A DNA stretch of 64,000 nt, taken from positions 5,594,001 through 5,658,000 of the forward strand of contig NZ_BNED01000005.1 in assembly GCF_016755875.1 (NCBI RefSeq). Reading direction: 5' to 3'. The translations under genes were made by a program, and so were the position numbers. This DNA comes from Streptomyces spororaveus. GTDB lineage: Bacteria > Actinomycetota > Actinomycetes > Streptomycetales > Streptomycetaceae. Shown one piece after another: positions 53,995 to 62,948 of the stretch. The first letter of the stretch is position 1, and each line of letters opens with the position of its first letter. Below the pieces are notes generated by a model. The model was given only the letters and a program-made list of their open reading frames with translations. It searched no databases and was not told the origin of the DNA.

Positions 53995-55533
53995 GTGAGT
54001 GACCAGCAGCCCGAGAGCCACGACCGCGACGACAACGACGACCTCGCCGCCACCTTCGACGAGTTCGACCAGATCGTGGCGGAAGAGTCCGACCGCGACC
54101 CCGACCTGGCGGTGATCGAGGCCGGCAGCCGCACCCTGCGCGCCCAGGCCGGCCCGCCCCAGGGCGACCCGGTACCCGCCCTGCCCCTCGACCCGGAGGT
54201 CGCCAAGGCGCTGCTGGAGGTGGAGCAGGAGCTCGCCACCCGCTGGGGCGAGACCAAGCTGGAGCCCTCGGTGTCGCGGATCGCGGCGCTGATGGACGTG
54301 CTGGGCGAGCCGCAGCGCGCGTACCCGTCCATCCACGTCACCGGCACCAACGGCAAGACGAGCACGGCCCGCATGATCGAGGCCCTGCTGAACGCCTTCG
54401 AGCTGCGCACCGGCCGCTACACCAGCCCGCACGTGCAGTCGATCACCGAGCGGATCAGCCTGGACGGGGCGCCGATCGAGGCCGAGCGGTTCGTCGAGAC
54501 GTACCACGACATCAAGCCGTACGTGGAGATGGTCGACGCCGCCGAGGAGTTCCGGCTGTCCTTCTTCGAGGTGCTCACCGGGATGGCCTACGCGGCCTTC
54601 GCGGACGCCCCGGTGGACGTGGCCGTGGTCGAGGTCGGCATGGGCGGCAGCTGGGACGCGACCAACGTCATCGACGCGTCCGTCGCGGTGGTCACCCCGA
54701 TCAGCCTGGACCACACCGACCGGCTCGGCTCCACGCCCGGCGAGATCGCCGTGGAGAAGGGCGGCATCGTCAAGCAGGACGCGACCGTGATCCTGGCCCA
54801 GCAGCCGGTGGACGCGGCGCAGGTGCTGCTGAAGAAGGCCGTCGAGGTGGACGCCACGGTGGCCCGCGAGGGCATGGAGTTCGGCGTCGTCTCGCGCGAG
54901 GTCGCGGTCGGCGGCCAGCAGCTGACGCTGCGCGGTGTGGGCGGCGAGTACGACGGCATCTTCCTGCCGCTGTACGGCGCGCACATGGCGCACAACGCGG
55001 CGGTGGCCCTGGCCGCCGTCGAGGCCTTCTTCGGGATCGGCCAGGAGCACGCCCGGGTCCTGGACGTGGACACCGTACGGAAGGCCTTCGCCTCGGTGTC
55101 CTCGCCGGGCCGTATGGAGGTCGTGCGGCGCAGCCCGACGGTGGTCCTGGACGCGGCGCACAACCCGGCGGGCGCGGCGGCCACCGCGGAGGCGGTCACC
55201 GAGTCGTTCGGCTTCAGCCGGCTGGTCGGGGTGGTGGCCGCGAGCGAGGACAAGGACGTCCGCGGGCTGCTGGAGGCCTTCGAGCCGATCTTCGCGGAGG
55301 TGGTGGTCACGGAGAACTCCAGCCACCGCTCGATGGGCGCGGACGACCTGGCGGCCGTCGCGGTCGAGGTCTTCGGCGCGGAGCGGGTGCAGGTGGAGCC
55401 GCGGCTGGACGACGCCCTGGAGGCGGCGATCACCCTGGCGGAGGAAGAGGCCGAGTACGGAGGGGCCGGAGTCCTGGTGACCGGTTCCGTGATCACGGTG
55501 GGCGAGGCCCGCCTGCTGCTGAAGAGGGGCTGA
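53995..55533 (+). CDS. folC: Bifunctional dihydrofolate synthase/folylpolyglutamate synthase
   Basis: 512 residues. FolC adds glutamate to dihydropteroate and further glutamates to folates. The ATP-binding loop is HVTGTNGKTST (about residue 113-123). RYTSPHVQSITERI, EVGMGGSWDATNVID and VLDAAHNPAGA are the other Mur-ligase-like motifs. The first 70-80 residues are acidic and low-complexity (ESHDRDDNDDLAATFDEFDQ), which is an unusual extension compared with FolC proteins where the loop is near residue 45. A DUF4233 gene follows after three bases, so the two are coupled. It heads the folC-DUF4233-ndk stretch. Confidence 0.96.
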   Translation: MSDQQPESHDRDDNDDLAATFDEFDQIVAEESDRDPDLAVIEAGSRTLRAQAGPPQGDPVPALPLDPEVAKALLEVEQELATRWGETKLEPSVSRIAALMDVLGEPQRAYPSIHVTGTNGKTSTARMIEALLNAFELRTGRYTSPHVQSITERISLDGAPIEAERFVETYHDIKPYVEMVDAAEEFRLSFFEVLTGMAYAAFADAPVDVAVVEVGMGGSWDATNVIDASVAVVTPISLDHTDRLGSTPGEIAVEKGGIVKQDATVILAQQPVDAAQVLLKKAVEVDATVAREGMEFGVVSREVAVGGQQLTLRGVGGEYDGIFLPLYGAHMAHNAAVALAAVEAFFGIGQEHARVLDVDTVRKAFASVSSPGRMEVVRRSPTVVLDAAHNPAGAAATAEAVTESFGFSRLVGVVAASEDKDVRGLLEAFEPIFAEVVVTENSSHRSMGADDLAAVAVEVFGAERVQVEPRLDDALEAAITLAEEEAEYGGAGVLVTGSVITVGEARLLLKRG

Positions 55534-55536
55534 GGG

Positions 55537-55905
55537 ATGCGCACGCTGTGTGCGAGCACGCTGATCGGCGAGTTCTTCGTGATCGGCTTCGCGGGGCTGG
55601 TGGCGATGAAGGACCCCGATCTGACCCAGGCCACGGTCTGGACGGTGTGCGGGGTCACCATGCTGCTGTCGGTGCTGCTGTGCGGGATGCTGTCGCGTCC
55701 CGGGGCGGTCCCGCTGGGCTGGGCCCTGCAGATCGGCCTGATCGTGAGCGGGTTCGTCGTGCCGACGATGTTCTTCCTCGGCGCGGTGTTCGCCGGGCTG
55801 TGGTGGTGCTCCGTGCACTACGGCCGCAAGATCGACACGATCAAGGCGCGCTGGGCGGCCGCTCAGGAGGCGCCGGGGGCACCCGCGGCGCCTGACGCTG
55901 CGTGA
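55537..55905 (+). CDS. DUF4233 membrane protein
   Basis: 122 residues from an ATG three bases after the folC stop. Four hydrophobic helices (LIGEFFVIGFAGLVAMK, VTMLLSVLLCGML, WALQIGLIVSGFV, MFFLGAVFAGLWWCSVHYG) and a short hydrophilic tail describe a small integral membrane protein. The DUF4233 family is found next to folC in actinobacteria and has no established role. The close coupling hints at a common demand, but not necessarily a shared reaction. The conserved GRKIDTIKARWAAA end lies on the cytoplasmic side if the tail is inside. Confidence 0.85.
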   Translation: MRTLCASTLIGEFFVIGFAGLVAMKDPDLTQATVWTVCGVTMLLSVLLCGMLSRPGAVPLGWALQIGLIVSGFVVPTMFFLGAVFAGLWWCSVHYGRKIDTIKARWAAAQEAPGAPAAPDAA

Positions 55906-55926
55906 CGGGTCCCCGGACCGGCCCTG

Positions 55927-55932
55927 TAGATT
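55927..55932 (+). promoter_or_regulatory. Candidate -10 box of ndk
   Basis: TAGATT with GTGACG 19 bases upstream (55902-55907) gives a weak -35/-10 pair. A leader of about 30 bases would carry the AAGGAG binding site before the ATG. Confidence 0.4.
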
Positions 55933-55969
55933 CGCCCTACCGCACCCGTTTGCCGCAAGGAGCCGCAAC

Positions 55970-56380
55970 ATGACCCAGCGCACCCTCGTCCTGCTCAAGC
56001 CCGACGCCGTCCGTCGCGGTCTGGTCGGCGAGATCATCGGCCGCATCGAGCGGAAGGCCGGCTGGACCATCCCCGCGCTGGAGCTGCGTACGCTGGACCA
56101 GGAGACCCTGGAGGCGCACTACGGCGAGCACAAGGGCAAGCCGTTCTACGAGCCCCTCATGGGCTTCATGGCGAGCGGCCCGATCGTCGCCCTGGTGGTC
56201 GAGGGCGAGCGCGTGATCGAGGGTGTCCGCCAGCTGGCCGGACCCACTGACCCGATCGCCGCGGCGCCGGGCTCCATCCGGGGTGATTTCGGCACGATCA
56301 CGCGTGAGAACCTGATCCACGCCTCGGACTCGGAGGAGTCCGCCGAACGTGAGCTGAAGCTGTTCTTCCCGGCGCTCTGA
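55970..56380 (+). CDS. ndk: Nucleoside diphosphate kinase
   Basis: 136 residues, the normal size, from an ATG preceded by CAAGGAG. It transfers the gamma-phosphate between nucleoside triphosphates and diphosphates via a phosphohistidine. The nucleotide site LLKPDAVRRGLVGEII opens the protein, and the active His is His117 in ENLIHASDSEESAERE. GSIRGDFGTITRENL is also characteristic. It supplies nucleotides for DNA and RNA synthesis and has its own -10-like box. It ends at a strong hairpin before the mre operon. Confidence 0.97.
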   Translation: MTQRTLVLLKPDAVRRGLVGEIIGRIERKAGWTIPALELRTLDQETLEAHYGEHKGKPFYEPLMGFMASGPIVALVVEGERVIEGVRQLAGPTDPIAAAPGSIRGDFGTITRENLIHASDSEESAERELKLFFPAL

Positions 56381-56426
56381 GCACTCTTTCCTGACGGAAC
56401 ATCAGCCGAATAGCGCTCATGACCTG

Positions 56427-56453
56427 GGGCGACCGAAGTAATTTCGGTCGCCC
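56427..56453 (+). terminator. Hairpin terminator of ndk
   Basis: GGGCGACCGAA (56427-56437) and TTCGGTCGCCC (56443-56453) are exact complements around a five-base loop, 46 bases past the ndk stop. The remaining gap to mreB (56454-56676) contains a TACGAT box (56577-56582) that may belong to an mreB promoter; no clear -35 pairs with it. Confidence 0.75.
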
Positions 56454-56676
56454 TCCGGTATTTCCGGGCAGAAGCGGGAACGCCTGGGCAGGACACGTCG
56501 TCACCACTGAGGGGGCGGGTATCCATTCCGGCGGGATTGCCGGAGTCCCGTCGCGCGGTCTTCGTACTTGCGGCACTACGATGGGGCCTCCACCCACACA
56601 CCCACCTCGCCGACCTGACAGCAGCCGCTATCAACTGGAAGGCCAGACGCTCCTCATGGGGAACAAGGGGAACAAA

Positions 56677-57696
56677 ATGTCGTTCATCGGCCGTGACATG
56701 GCGATCGACCTCGGGACCGCCAACACGCTGGTGTACGTGAGGGGCCGGGGGATCGTCCTGAACGAGCCGTCCGTGGTCGCCATCAACACGAACACCGGCG
56801 GCATCCTGGCGGTCGGCTCGGAGGCGAAGAAGATGATCGGGCGCACGCCCGGGAACATCGTCGCCGTACGGCCCCTCAAGGACGGCGTGATCGCCGACTT
56901 CGAGATCACCGAGCGCATGCTCCGGTACTTCATCCTCAAGATTCACAAGCGCCGCTACCTGGCCCGCCCGCGCGTGGTGGTCTGCGTTCCCTCCGGCATC
57001 ACCGGAGTGGAGCGACGCGCCGTCATCGAGGCGTCCACGCAGGCCGGCGCCCGCCAGGTGCACATCATCGAAGAGCCCATGGCCGCCGCCATCGGCTCGG
57101 GCCTGCCCGTCCACGAGGCCACCGGCAACATGGTCGTGGACATCGGCGGCGGCACCACCGAGGTCGCCGTCATCTCCCTCGGCGGAATCGTCACGGCACA
57201 GTCCATCCGGGTGGCCGGCGACGAGCTCGACAACGCGATCATCCAGCACATCAAGAAGGAGTACTCGCTCCTCCTCGGTGAGCGCACCGCCGAGCAGATC
57301 AAGATCACCATCGGGTCGGCCTACGACCTCGACAAGGACGAGCACACCGAGATCCGCGGTCGCGACCTGGTCTCCGGCCTGCCCAAGACGGTCGTCATCT
57401 CGGCCGCCGAGGTGCGCAAGGCCATCGAGGAGCCGGTCAACTCCATCGTCGACGCGGTCAAGACCACGCTCGACAAGTGCCCGCCGGAACTCTCCGGCGA
57501 CATCATGGACCGCGGCATCGTCCTCACCGGCGGCGGCGCGCTCCTGCGCGGACTCGACGAGCGGCTGCGCCGGGAGACCGGCATGCCGATCCACATCGCC
57601 GAGGACCCGCTCGACTCCGTCGCGCTCGGCTCCGGCAAGTGCGTCGAGGAGTTCGAGGCCCTCCAGCAGGTCCTGGACGCCCAGCCCCGTCGCTGA
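56677..57696 (+). CDS. mreB: Rod shape-determining protein MreB
   Basis: 339 residues from the ATG at 56677 ([20 protein letters not shown]), preceded by AAGGGG; an ATG seven codons earlier has no such site. MreB is an actin homologue and forms filaments under the membrane that organise cell-wall synthesis. Phosphate 1 ([13 protein letters not shown]), phosphate 2 ([16 protein letters not shown]) and adenosine ([16 protein letters not shown]) motifs are complete. In Streptomyces it is required mainly for spore wall integrity rather than for hyphal growth. It heads the mreB-mreC-mreD-pbp2-rodA operon, separated from mreC by two hairpins. Confidence 0.97.
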   Translation: MSFIGRDMAIDLGTANTLVYVRGRGIVLNEPSVVAINTNTGGILAVGSEAKKMIGRTPGNIVAVRPLKDGVIADFEITERMLRYFILKIHKRRYLARPRVVVCVPSGITGVERRAVIEASTQAGARQVHIIEEPMAAAIGSGLPVHEATGNMVVDIGGGTTEVAVISLGGIVTAQSIRVAGDELDNAIIQHIKKEYSLLLGERTAEQIKITIGSAYDLDKDEHTEIRGRDLVSGLPKTVVISAAEVRKAIEEPVNSIVDAVKTTLDKCPPELSGDIMDRGIVLTGGGALLRGLDERLRRETGMPIHIAEDPLDSVALGSGKCVEEFEALQQVLDAQPRR

Positions 57697-57701
57697 CAGA
57701 T

Positions 57702-57779
57702 GCCCCTCCCCGCCGGGGAGGGGCCATGCGGAACACAAGGATCCGCCGTACGGGTGCTACCGGGCCCGTGCGGCGGATC
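57702..57779 (+). terminator. Two hairpins between mreB and mreC
   Basis: The first is GCCCCTCCCC (57702-57711) with GGGGAGGGGC (57715-57724). The second has a stem from 57740-57754 (GATCCGCCGTACGGG) pairing with 57765-57779, one wobble pair and a ten-base loop. Both are strong and there is no U-tract. They could give partial termination or RNA processing between mreB and the downstream genes. Confidence 0.7.
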
Positions 57780-57831
57780 GTTGATATACAGGCAAAAGAG
57801 AAATCCGACGAGGAAGGCACGGCCGCCGCAC

Positions 57832-58779
57832 GTGAGGGACACACGAGAAAGCCGGCTGCTCCTGGTGCTTCTGATCGCCATCGCGTTCGCGTTGATCACG
57901 GTGGACATCAGGGCAGGCGAGGAGTCGCCGGTCGACGGTGCCCGGCAGGCCGCCGCGGCGGTCTTCGGCCCGGTCGAGGAAGGTGTGGCGACCGCGGTCG
58001 ATCCGGTCGCCAACGCCATAGGGGCGGTACGGGACTCCGGCGAGCGACACAACCGCATCGCCACGCTGGAGCGCGAGAACGCGGCACTGAAGGCCAAGCT
58101 GGGCAGCGAGGACCAGACCCGCAGCCGCATCCACGAGCTCGACGAGATGCTCAAGCGGGCCGGCGCCGGACAGTACGGCATCAAGGGCGCCGAGGTCATC
58201 GCCATAGGAGCGGCCCAGGGCTTCTCCTGGACCGTCACCATCGACGCCGGCAGCAAGGACGGCATCGAACGCGACATGACCGTCCTCAACGGGGACGGGC
58301 TCGTCGGCCGGGTCAGCACCGTCGGCCCCGACACGGCCACCGTCGTCCTCGCCAACGACCCCGACTTCACCGTCGGCACCCGGCTGGAGAAGACCGGCGA
58401 ACTGGGCTTCGCCACCGGCCAGGGCGACCGCGCCCTGTCCGTCCAGATGCTCAACGGCAAGGCCAAGGTCAGCCCCGGCGACCGGCTCGTCACCTTCGGC
58501 TCGCGCGGCAACAAGCCCTTCGTGCCCGGTGTGCCGATCGGCGAGGTGGTCAAGGTCGACCCCTCGCGCGGCGACCTGACCCGCACCGTCTGGGTGCGTC
58601 CGTTCGTCGGCTTCTCGCGCCTGGACATCGTCGGCGTCGTCGTGATGCCGCCACGCGAGGACCCCCGCGACGCGGTCCTGCCGCCCAAGCCCGAGGCTCC
58701 CAAGCCCACCCCGACGGTCACCGTCACCGTGACCCCGTCGGGGACGGCCGGAGTGCCCGCCAAGCCGGCCGACGAGTAG
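57832..58779 (+). CDS. mreC: Rod shape-determining protein MreC
   Basis: 315 residues from the GTG at 57832 (MRDTRESRLLLVLLI); the binding-site region AGGAAGG is somewhat distant. A single N-terminal transmembrane helix (LLLVLLIAIAFALITV) is followed by a coiled coil (about 75-110, ERHNRIATLERENAALKAKL) and the paired beta-barrel domains that bind PBP2. The C-terminus is a flexible Pro/Thr/Val-rich tail (PKPTPTVTVTVTPSG). MreC connects the cytoplasmic MreB filaments with the extracellular wall enzymes. It has its own leader between the hairpins and the start, so it may also have its own promoter. Confidence 0.95.
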   Translation: MRDTRESRLLLVLLIAIAFALITVDIRAGEESPVDGARQAAAAVFGPVEEGVATAVDPVANAIGAVRDSGERHNRIATLERENAALKAKLGSEDQTRSRIHELDEMLKRAGAGQYGIKGAEVIAIGAAQGFSWTVTIDAGSKDGIERDMTVLNGDGLVGRVSTVGPDTATVVLANDPDFTVGTRLEKTGELGFATGQGDRALSVQMLNGKAKVSPGDRLVTFGSRGNKPFVPGVPIGEVVKVDPSRGDLTRTVWVRPFVGFSRLDIVGVVVMPPREDPRDAVLPPKPEAPKPTPTVTVTVTPSGTAGVPAKPADE

Positions 58780-58792
58780 GGGACAGACCGTC

Positions 58793-59500
58793 ATGCGCTT
58801 CAACAGGATCCTGCTCTCGGCCACCCTCGTCGTGGTCGCCCTCGTCATCCAGGTCACCGTCCTGGGCCGGCTCCAACTGCCCGGCGCCGTGCCCGACCTG
58901 CTGCTCCTCACCGTCGTCTCGCTCGCACTCGTGTACGGGCACGTCAGCGGCGCGCTCATCGGCTTCGCCGCCGGTCTCCTCGCCGACCTGGCCCCGCCCG
59001 CCGACCACGCCGCCGGGCGGTACGCACTCGTCCTGTGCGTCATCGGCTACGTCGCCGGTCTGACCCGCCCCGACGGCGGCCGGTTCCGTTCCGCCTGGGG
59101 CCCGATGCTCACCGTCGTCGCCGCCGCGATCGGCTCCACCCTGCTCTACGCCGGTGTGGGCGCCCTCGTCGGCGACACCGCCGCCCGCCACGTGGGCCTG
59201 ACCGGGCTGCTGTTCACCGCGACCCTCTACGACCTGCTGCTCGCACCGTTCACCGTGCCGTTCATCATGGCCCTGGCCCGGCGCGCCGAGAACGACCCGA
59301 TGGCCGTCGAGGCCGGCGGCGGCCCCGCCAACAAGGCCGCCGACGTCTCCGCCGGCTGGCTGGCCGGCGGTACGGGCCTGCGCATCGGCAGCCAGCGCGG
59401 CGGACTGCGCCTGAAGACCGCGCGCTCGCGGGCCAACAAAGCCGTCCGCATAAAGGGGGTCAAGCCGGTCAAGGGTGTGAAGAGCGTCAAAAAGCTGTGA
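58793..59500 (+). CDS. mreD: Rod shape-determining protein MreD
   Basis: 235 residues from an ATG 13 bases after mreC. Five to six hydrophobic helices occupy residues 1-165 (ILLSATLVVVALVIQVTVLG, LLLLTVVSLALVYGHVSG and others), ending with LLLAPFTVPFIMAL. MreD is the membrane partner of MreC and RodA in the elongation complex. The C-terminal 65 residues form a long basic tail (RIKGVKPVKGVKSVKKL) that is not typical of shorter MreD proteins and may contact nucleic acid, the membrane or MreB. It lies in a compact operon with pbp2. Confidence 0.92.
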   Translation: MRFNRILLSATLVVVALVIQVTVLGRLQLPGAVPDLLLLTVVSLALVYGHVSGALIGFAAGLLADLAPPADHAAGRYALVLCVIGYVAGLTRPDGGRFRSAWGPMLTVVAAAIGSTLLYAGVGALVGDTAARHVGLTGLLFTATLYDLLLAPFTVPFIMALARRAENDPMAVEAGGGPANKAADVSAGWLAGGTGLRIGSQRGGLRLKTARSRANKAVRIKGVKPVKGVKSVKKL

Positions 59501-59513
59501 GGGAGGAGCAGTC

Positions 59514-61691
59514 GTGACCAACGTTCCGGAGACCGGCCGCACCTCCCGGGTGCAGATCAGGCTCGTCATGATCCAGGTGCTCGTCTTCTCCATGCTGCTC
59601 ACCCTCGGCGGGCGGCTCTGGTACCTCCAGATCCGCAACGGCGACGAGTACTACCACGAGGCGAAGAGCAACCACGTCCAGCAGGTCGTCCAGCCCGCCG
59701 TGCGCGGCTCGATCCTCGACGCCCGCGGCGTCCCCCTGGCCGACAACGAGACCCGTCTCGTCGTCTCGGCCAGCCGCACCGAGCTGATGAAGATGAAGGA
59801 CAGGGGCAAGGGCGTCCTGACCCGCCTCGCCGCCGTCCTGGACATGAAGCCGCAGGACGCCGTGGACAAGGTCCGCCTCTGCGACTCCCAGACCCCGCAG
59901 CCCTGCTGGAACGGCTCCCCCTACCAGCCGATCCCGGTCACGCTGGAGGCCACCACCCAGCAGGCCCTGCAGATCCGCGAACGCCCCGAGGACTTCCCGG
60001 GCATCACCGCGGAGCCCGCCGCCGTACGCCGCTACCCGGCGCCCGGCGGCGCCAACACGGGCCAGGTGCTCGGCTACCTCTCCCCGGTCACCGACGAGGA
60101 GATCATCAAGGCGAAGGACACCAACTCGCCCTTCCTGCGCTCGGACCAGGTCGGCCGCTTCGGCCTGGAGCGCACCTACGACAAGGAACTGCGGGGCAAA
60201 TCGGGCGTGACCCGCTACGAGGTCGACAACCTCGGCCGCGTGATGGGCGAGGCCAGGAACGACCCGACGGTCCCCGGCGCCCACCTCGTGACCAGCCTCG
60301 ACGCGCGCGTCCAGGGAGTCGCCGAGTACGAGCTGAACGCGGCCATGGTCGAGGCGCGCAAGCAGATCGACCGCAACACCGGCGTCCCCTACAAGGCCGA
60401 CGCGGGCGCCATCGTGGTCCTGGAGTCCAAGACCGGCCGCGTGGTGGCCATGGCCTCCGCCCCGACCTTCGACCCGAACGTCTGGGTCGGCGGGATCTCC
60501 GCCAAGGACTACGCCAAGCTCACCGCCAAGGAGTCCAACGTCCCGCTGATGAACCGGGCGATCCAGGGCCAGGCCGCCCCCGGCTCCATCTTCAAGGTCA
60601 TCCCGACCGCGGCCGCGGTCAACGCGGGCTACAAGTTCGACGGCGAGTACCCCTGCCCGAGCTCGTACGCCATCGGCGGCCAGGTCTTCAAGAACTTCGA
60701 GTCCCAGGGCCACGGCTCGATCACCCTCGGCCGCGCCCTGGAAGTCTCCTGCGACACCGTGTTCTACGCCCTGGGCCACCAGCAGTGGATCAAGGACGGC
60801 GGGCTCAAGCCGAAGAAGCACCCGGCCGAGATCTTCTACAAGACCGCCCACCAGTTCGGCCTCGGCGCCGAGACCCACGTGGACCTGCCCGGCGAGGAGA
60901 AGGGCCGCGTCCCCGACCGCCGCTGGAAGCAGGCGTTCTGGGAAGCCAACAAGGACATGTGGTGCAAGACCGGCAAGAAGGGCGGCACCTACGTCGAGCT
61001 GCTGTCCTACGAGAACTGCCTCGAAGGCAACCTCATGCGCGCCGGTGACGCCGTCAACTACTCCATCGGCCAGGGCGACACCCTCGTGACCCCGATCCAG
61101 ATGGCCACCATCTACGCGGCCATCTCCAACGGCGGCACCCTGTGGAACCCGACCATCGGCAAGGCCATCATCAGTGCCGACGGCAAGAAGATCGAAGAGA
61201 TCAAGCCGCAGGCCCACGGCCGGCTGCCGATGACCGAGGAGACCAGGCACAAGATGGAGGGCGCGCTGGAGGGTGTCGCCACCCGCGGCACCGCCGCCTG
61301 GCGCTTCGGCGGCTGGCCCCAGAAGCAGATCCCCATGCACGCCAAGACCGGCACCGCCGAGGTCTACGGCAAGCAGACCACCTCGTGGTTCGCCACGTAC
61401 ACCGAGGACTACACGATCGTGATGACGATCTCCCAGGGCGGCACCGGCTCCGGCGCCTCCGGCCCCGCCGTGCGTAACGTCTACAACGCCATCTACGGCC
61501 TCACCATGTCCGGCAAGCAGGACCCGAAGAAGGCCCTGCTGATCAAGCCCGAGGCGAAGCTGCCCCGGATCGCCCCGGACGGCACCATCATCGCCCCGGA
61601 CATCCGGCCGTACGTGCCGCCGTCCCCGGAGGAGCTGGAGCCGCCGGCGCTCGCCGGCCCGCCCGCACCGCCCGCGGCACGCCAGGACTGA
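59514..61691 (+). CDS. pbp2: Penicillin-binding protein 2 (class B transpeptidase)
   Basis: 725 residues from a GTG after GGGAGGAG. An N-terminal membrane helix (VMIQVLVFSMLLTLGGRLW) is followed by the pedestal domain and the transpeptidase domain. Catalytic motifs are SxxK at Ser358-Lys361 (PGSIFKVIPTAA), the SxD motif at Ser412 (SCDTVFYALG) and KTG at 611-613 (HAKTGTAEV). This matches the SxD form of PBP2 rather than SxN. It crosslinks peptidoglycan in cell elongation or spore wall formation and works with the neighbouring RodA glycosyltransferase. It lies eight bases before rodA. The Pro-rich tail at the C-terminus is variable. Confidence 0.96.
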   Translation: MTNVPETGRTSRVQIRLVMIQVLVFSMLLTLGGRLWYLQIRNGDEYYHEAKSNHVQQVVQPAVRGSILDARGVPLADNETRLVVSASRTELMKMKDRGKGVLTRLAAVLDMKPQDAVDKVRLCDSQTPQPCWNGSPYQPIPVTLEATTQQALQIRERPEDFPGITAEPAAVRRYPAPGGANTGQVLGYLSPVTDEEIIKAKDTNSPFLRSDQVGRFGLERTYDKELRGKSGVTRYEVDNLGRVMGEARNDPTVPGAHLVTSLDARVQGVAEYELNAAMVEARKQIDRNTGVPYKADAGAIVVLESKTGRVVAMASAPTFDPNVWVGGISAKDYAKLTAKESNVPLMNRAIQGQAAPGSIFKVIPTAAAVNAGYKFDGEYPCPSSYAIGGQVFKNFESQGHGSITLGRALEVSCDTVFYALGHQQWIKDGGLKPKKHPAEIFYKTAHQFGLGAETHVDLPGEEKGRVPDRRWKQAFWEANKDMWCKTGKKGGTYVELLSYENCLEGNLMRAGDAVNYSIGQGDTLVTPIQMATIYAAISNGGTLWNPTIGKAIISADGKKIEEIKPQAHGRLPMTEETRHKMEGALEGVATRGTAAWRFGGWPQKQIPMHAKTGTAEVYGKQTTSWFATYTEDYTIVMTISQGGTGSGASGPAVRNVYNAIYGLTMSGKQDPKKALLIKPEAKLPRIAPDGTIIAPDIRPYVPPSPEELEPPALAGPPAPPAARQD

Positions 61692-61699
61692 GGAAAGAC

Positions 61700-62899
61700 A
61701 TGCAGACCGCCAACAAGTTCTCCGTCTCCCGGTACGCGCCCGAGCGCGGGGCGATGGCCAAGCTCACCGCCCGCGACTCGGTGGTGCGCCGGCTCGACTG
61801 GCCGATACTCCTCTCCGCGCTCGCCCTCTCCTTCCTCGGCGCCATGCTGGTGTGGTCGGCGACCCGCAACAGGACCTCGCTGAACCAGGGGGACCCGTAC
61901 TACTTCCTGGCCCGGCACGCCCTGAACACCGGCATCGGCCTCGTGCTGATGATCGGCACGATCTGGCTCGGCCACCGCACCCTGCGCGGCGCCGTGCCGA
62001 TCCTCTACGGGCTCTCCCTCGTGCTGATCCTCGCCGTGCTCACCCCGCTCGGCGCCACCATCAACGGCGCCCACGCGTGGATCGTCATCGGCGGCGGCTT
62101 CTCCCTCCAGCCGTCCGAGTTCGTGAAGATCACGATCATCCTGGTGATGGCGATGCTGCTGGCCACCCGGGTGGACGCGGGCGACCTCGCCCATCCGGAC
62201 CACCGGACGGTCGTCAAGGCGCTCTGCCTGGCGGCCGCGCCGATGGGCATCGTCATGCTGATGCCCGACCTCGGCTCCGTGATGGTCATGATCGTCATCG
62301 TGCTCGGCGTGCTGCTGGCCTCCGGCGCCTCCAACCGCTGGGTGGTGGGCCTGCTCGGCGCCGGCGCGAGCGGCGCCATCCTGATATGGCAGCTCGGCGT
62401 CCTCGACGAGTACCAGATCAACCGCTTCGCGGCCTTCGCCAACCCCGAGCTCGACCCGGCCGGCGTCGGCTACAACACCAACCAGGCGCGCATCGCCATC
62501 GGCTCCGGCGGACTGACCGGCTCCGGGCTCTTCCACGGCTCGCAGACCACCGGCCAGTTCGTGCCCGAGCAGCAGACCGACTTCGTCTTCACGGTGGCGG
62601 GGGAGGAGCTGGGCTTCGTCGGGGCCGGGCTGATCCTGCTGCTGCTCGGCGTCATCCTGTGGCGGGCCTGCATGATCGCCCGGGAGACCACCGAGCTGTA
62701 CGGGACGATCGTCTGCGCCGGGATCATCGCCTGGTTCGCGTTCCAGTCCTTCGAGAACATCGGCATGACCCTCGGGATCATGCCGGTGGCCGGGCTCCCG
62801 CTGCCGTTCGTCTCGTACGGAGGCTCGTCGATGTTCGCGGTGTGGGTGGCGATCGGACTACTGCAGTCGATCAAGGTGCAGCGGCCATTGTCAGCCTGA
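61700..62899 (+). CDS. rodA: RodA, SEDS-family peptidoglycan glycosyltransferase
   Basis: 399 residues from an ATG eight bases after pbp2, preceded by GAGGAAAG. About ten transmembrane helices include the SEDS signatures GATINGAHAWIVIGGGFSLQPSEF, quoted in two parts (GATINGAHAWI and SLQPSEFVKI), GSGGLTGSGLFHGSQT, FVPEQQTDFVF and SYGGSSM near the end. The conserved Asp of the PEQQTDF loop is catalytic in RodA. It polymerises glycan strands from lipid II and pairs with PBP2. In Streptomyces this gene is also called sfr, and it is the last gene of the mre operon here. Confidence 0.95.
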   Translation: MQTANKFSVSRYAPERGAMAKLTARDSVVRRLDWPILLSALALSFLGAMLVWSATRNRTSLNQGDPYYFLARHALNTGIGLVLMIGTIWLGHRTLRGAVPILYGLSLVLILAVLTPLGATINGAHAWIVIGGGFSLQPSEFVKITIILVMAMLLATRVDAGDLAHPDHRTVVKALCLAAAPMGIVMLMPDLGSVMVMIVIVLGVLLASGASNRWVVGLLGAGASGAILIWQLGVLDEYQINRFAAFANPELDPAGVGYNTNQARIAIGSGGLTGSGLFHGSQTTGQFVPEQQTDFVFTVAGEELGFVGAGLILLLLGVILWRACMIARETTELYGTIVCAGIIAWFAFQSFENIGMTLGIMPVAGLPLPFVSYGGSSMFAVWVAIGLLQSIKVQRPLSA

Positions 62900-62936
62900 T
62901 GTGCTGTTCACCCTGCCGACGTGATCCGTTCAGGAC

Positions 62937-62942
62937 TAAGTT
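62937..62942 (+). promoter_or_regulatory. Candidate -10 box of a leaderless promoter
   Basis: TAAGTT ends six bases before the ATG at 62949; no ribosome binding site is seen. Confidence 0.5.
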
Positions 62943-62948
62943 CGGTCT

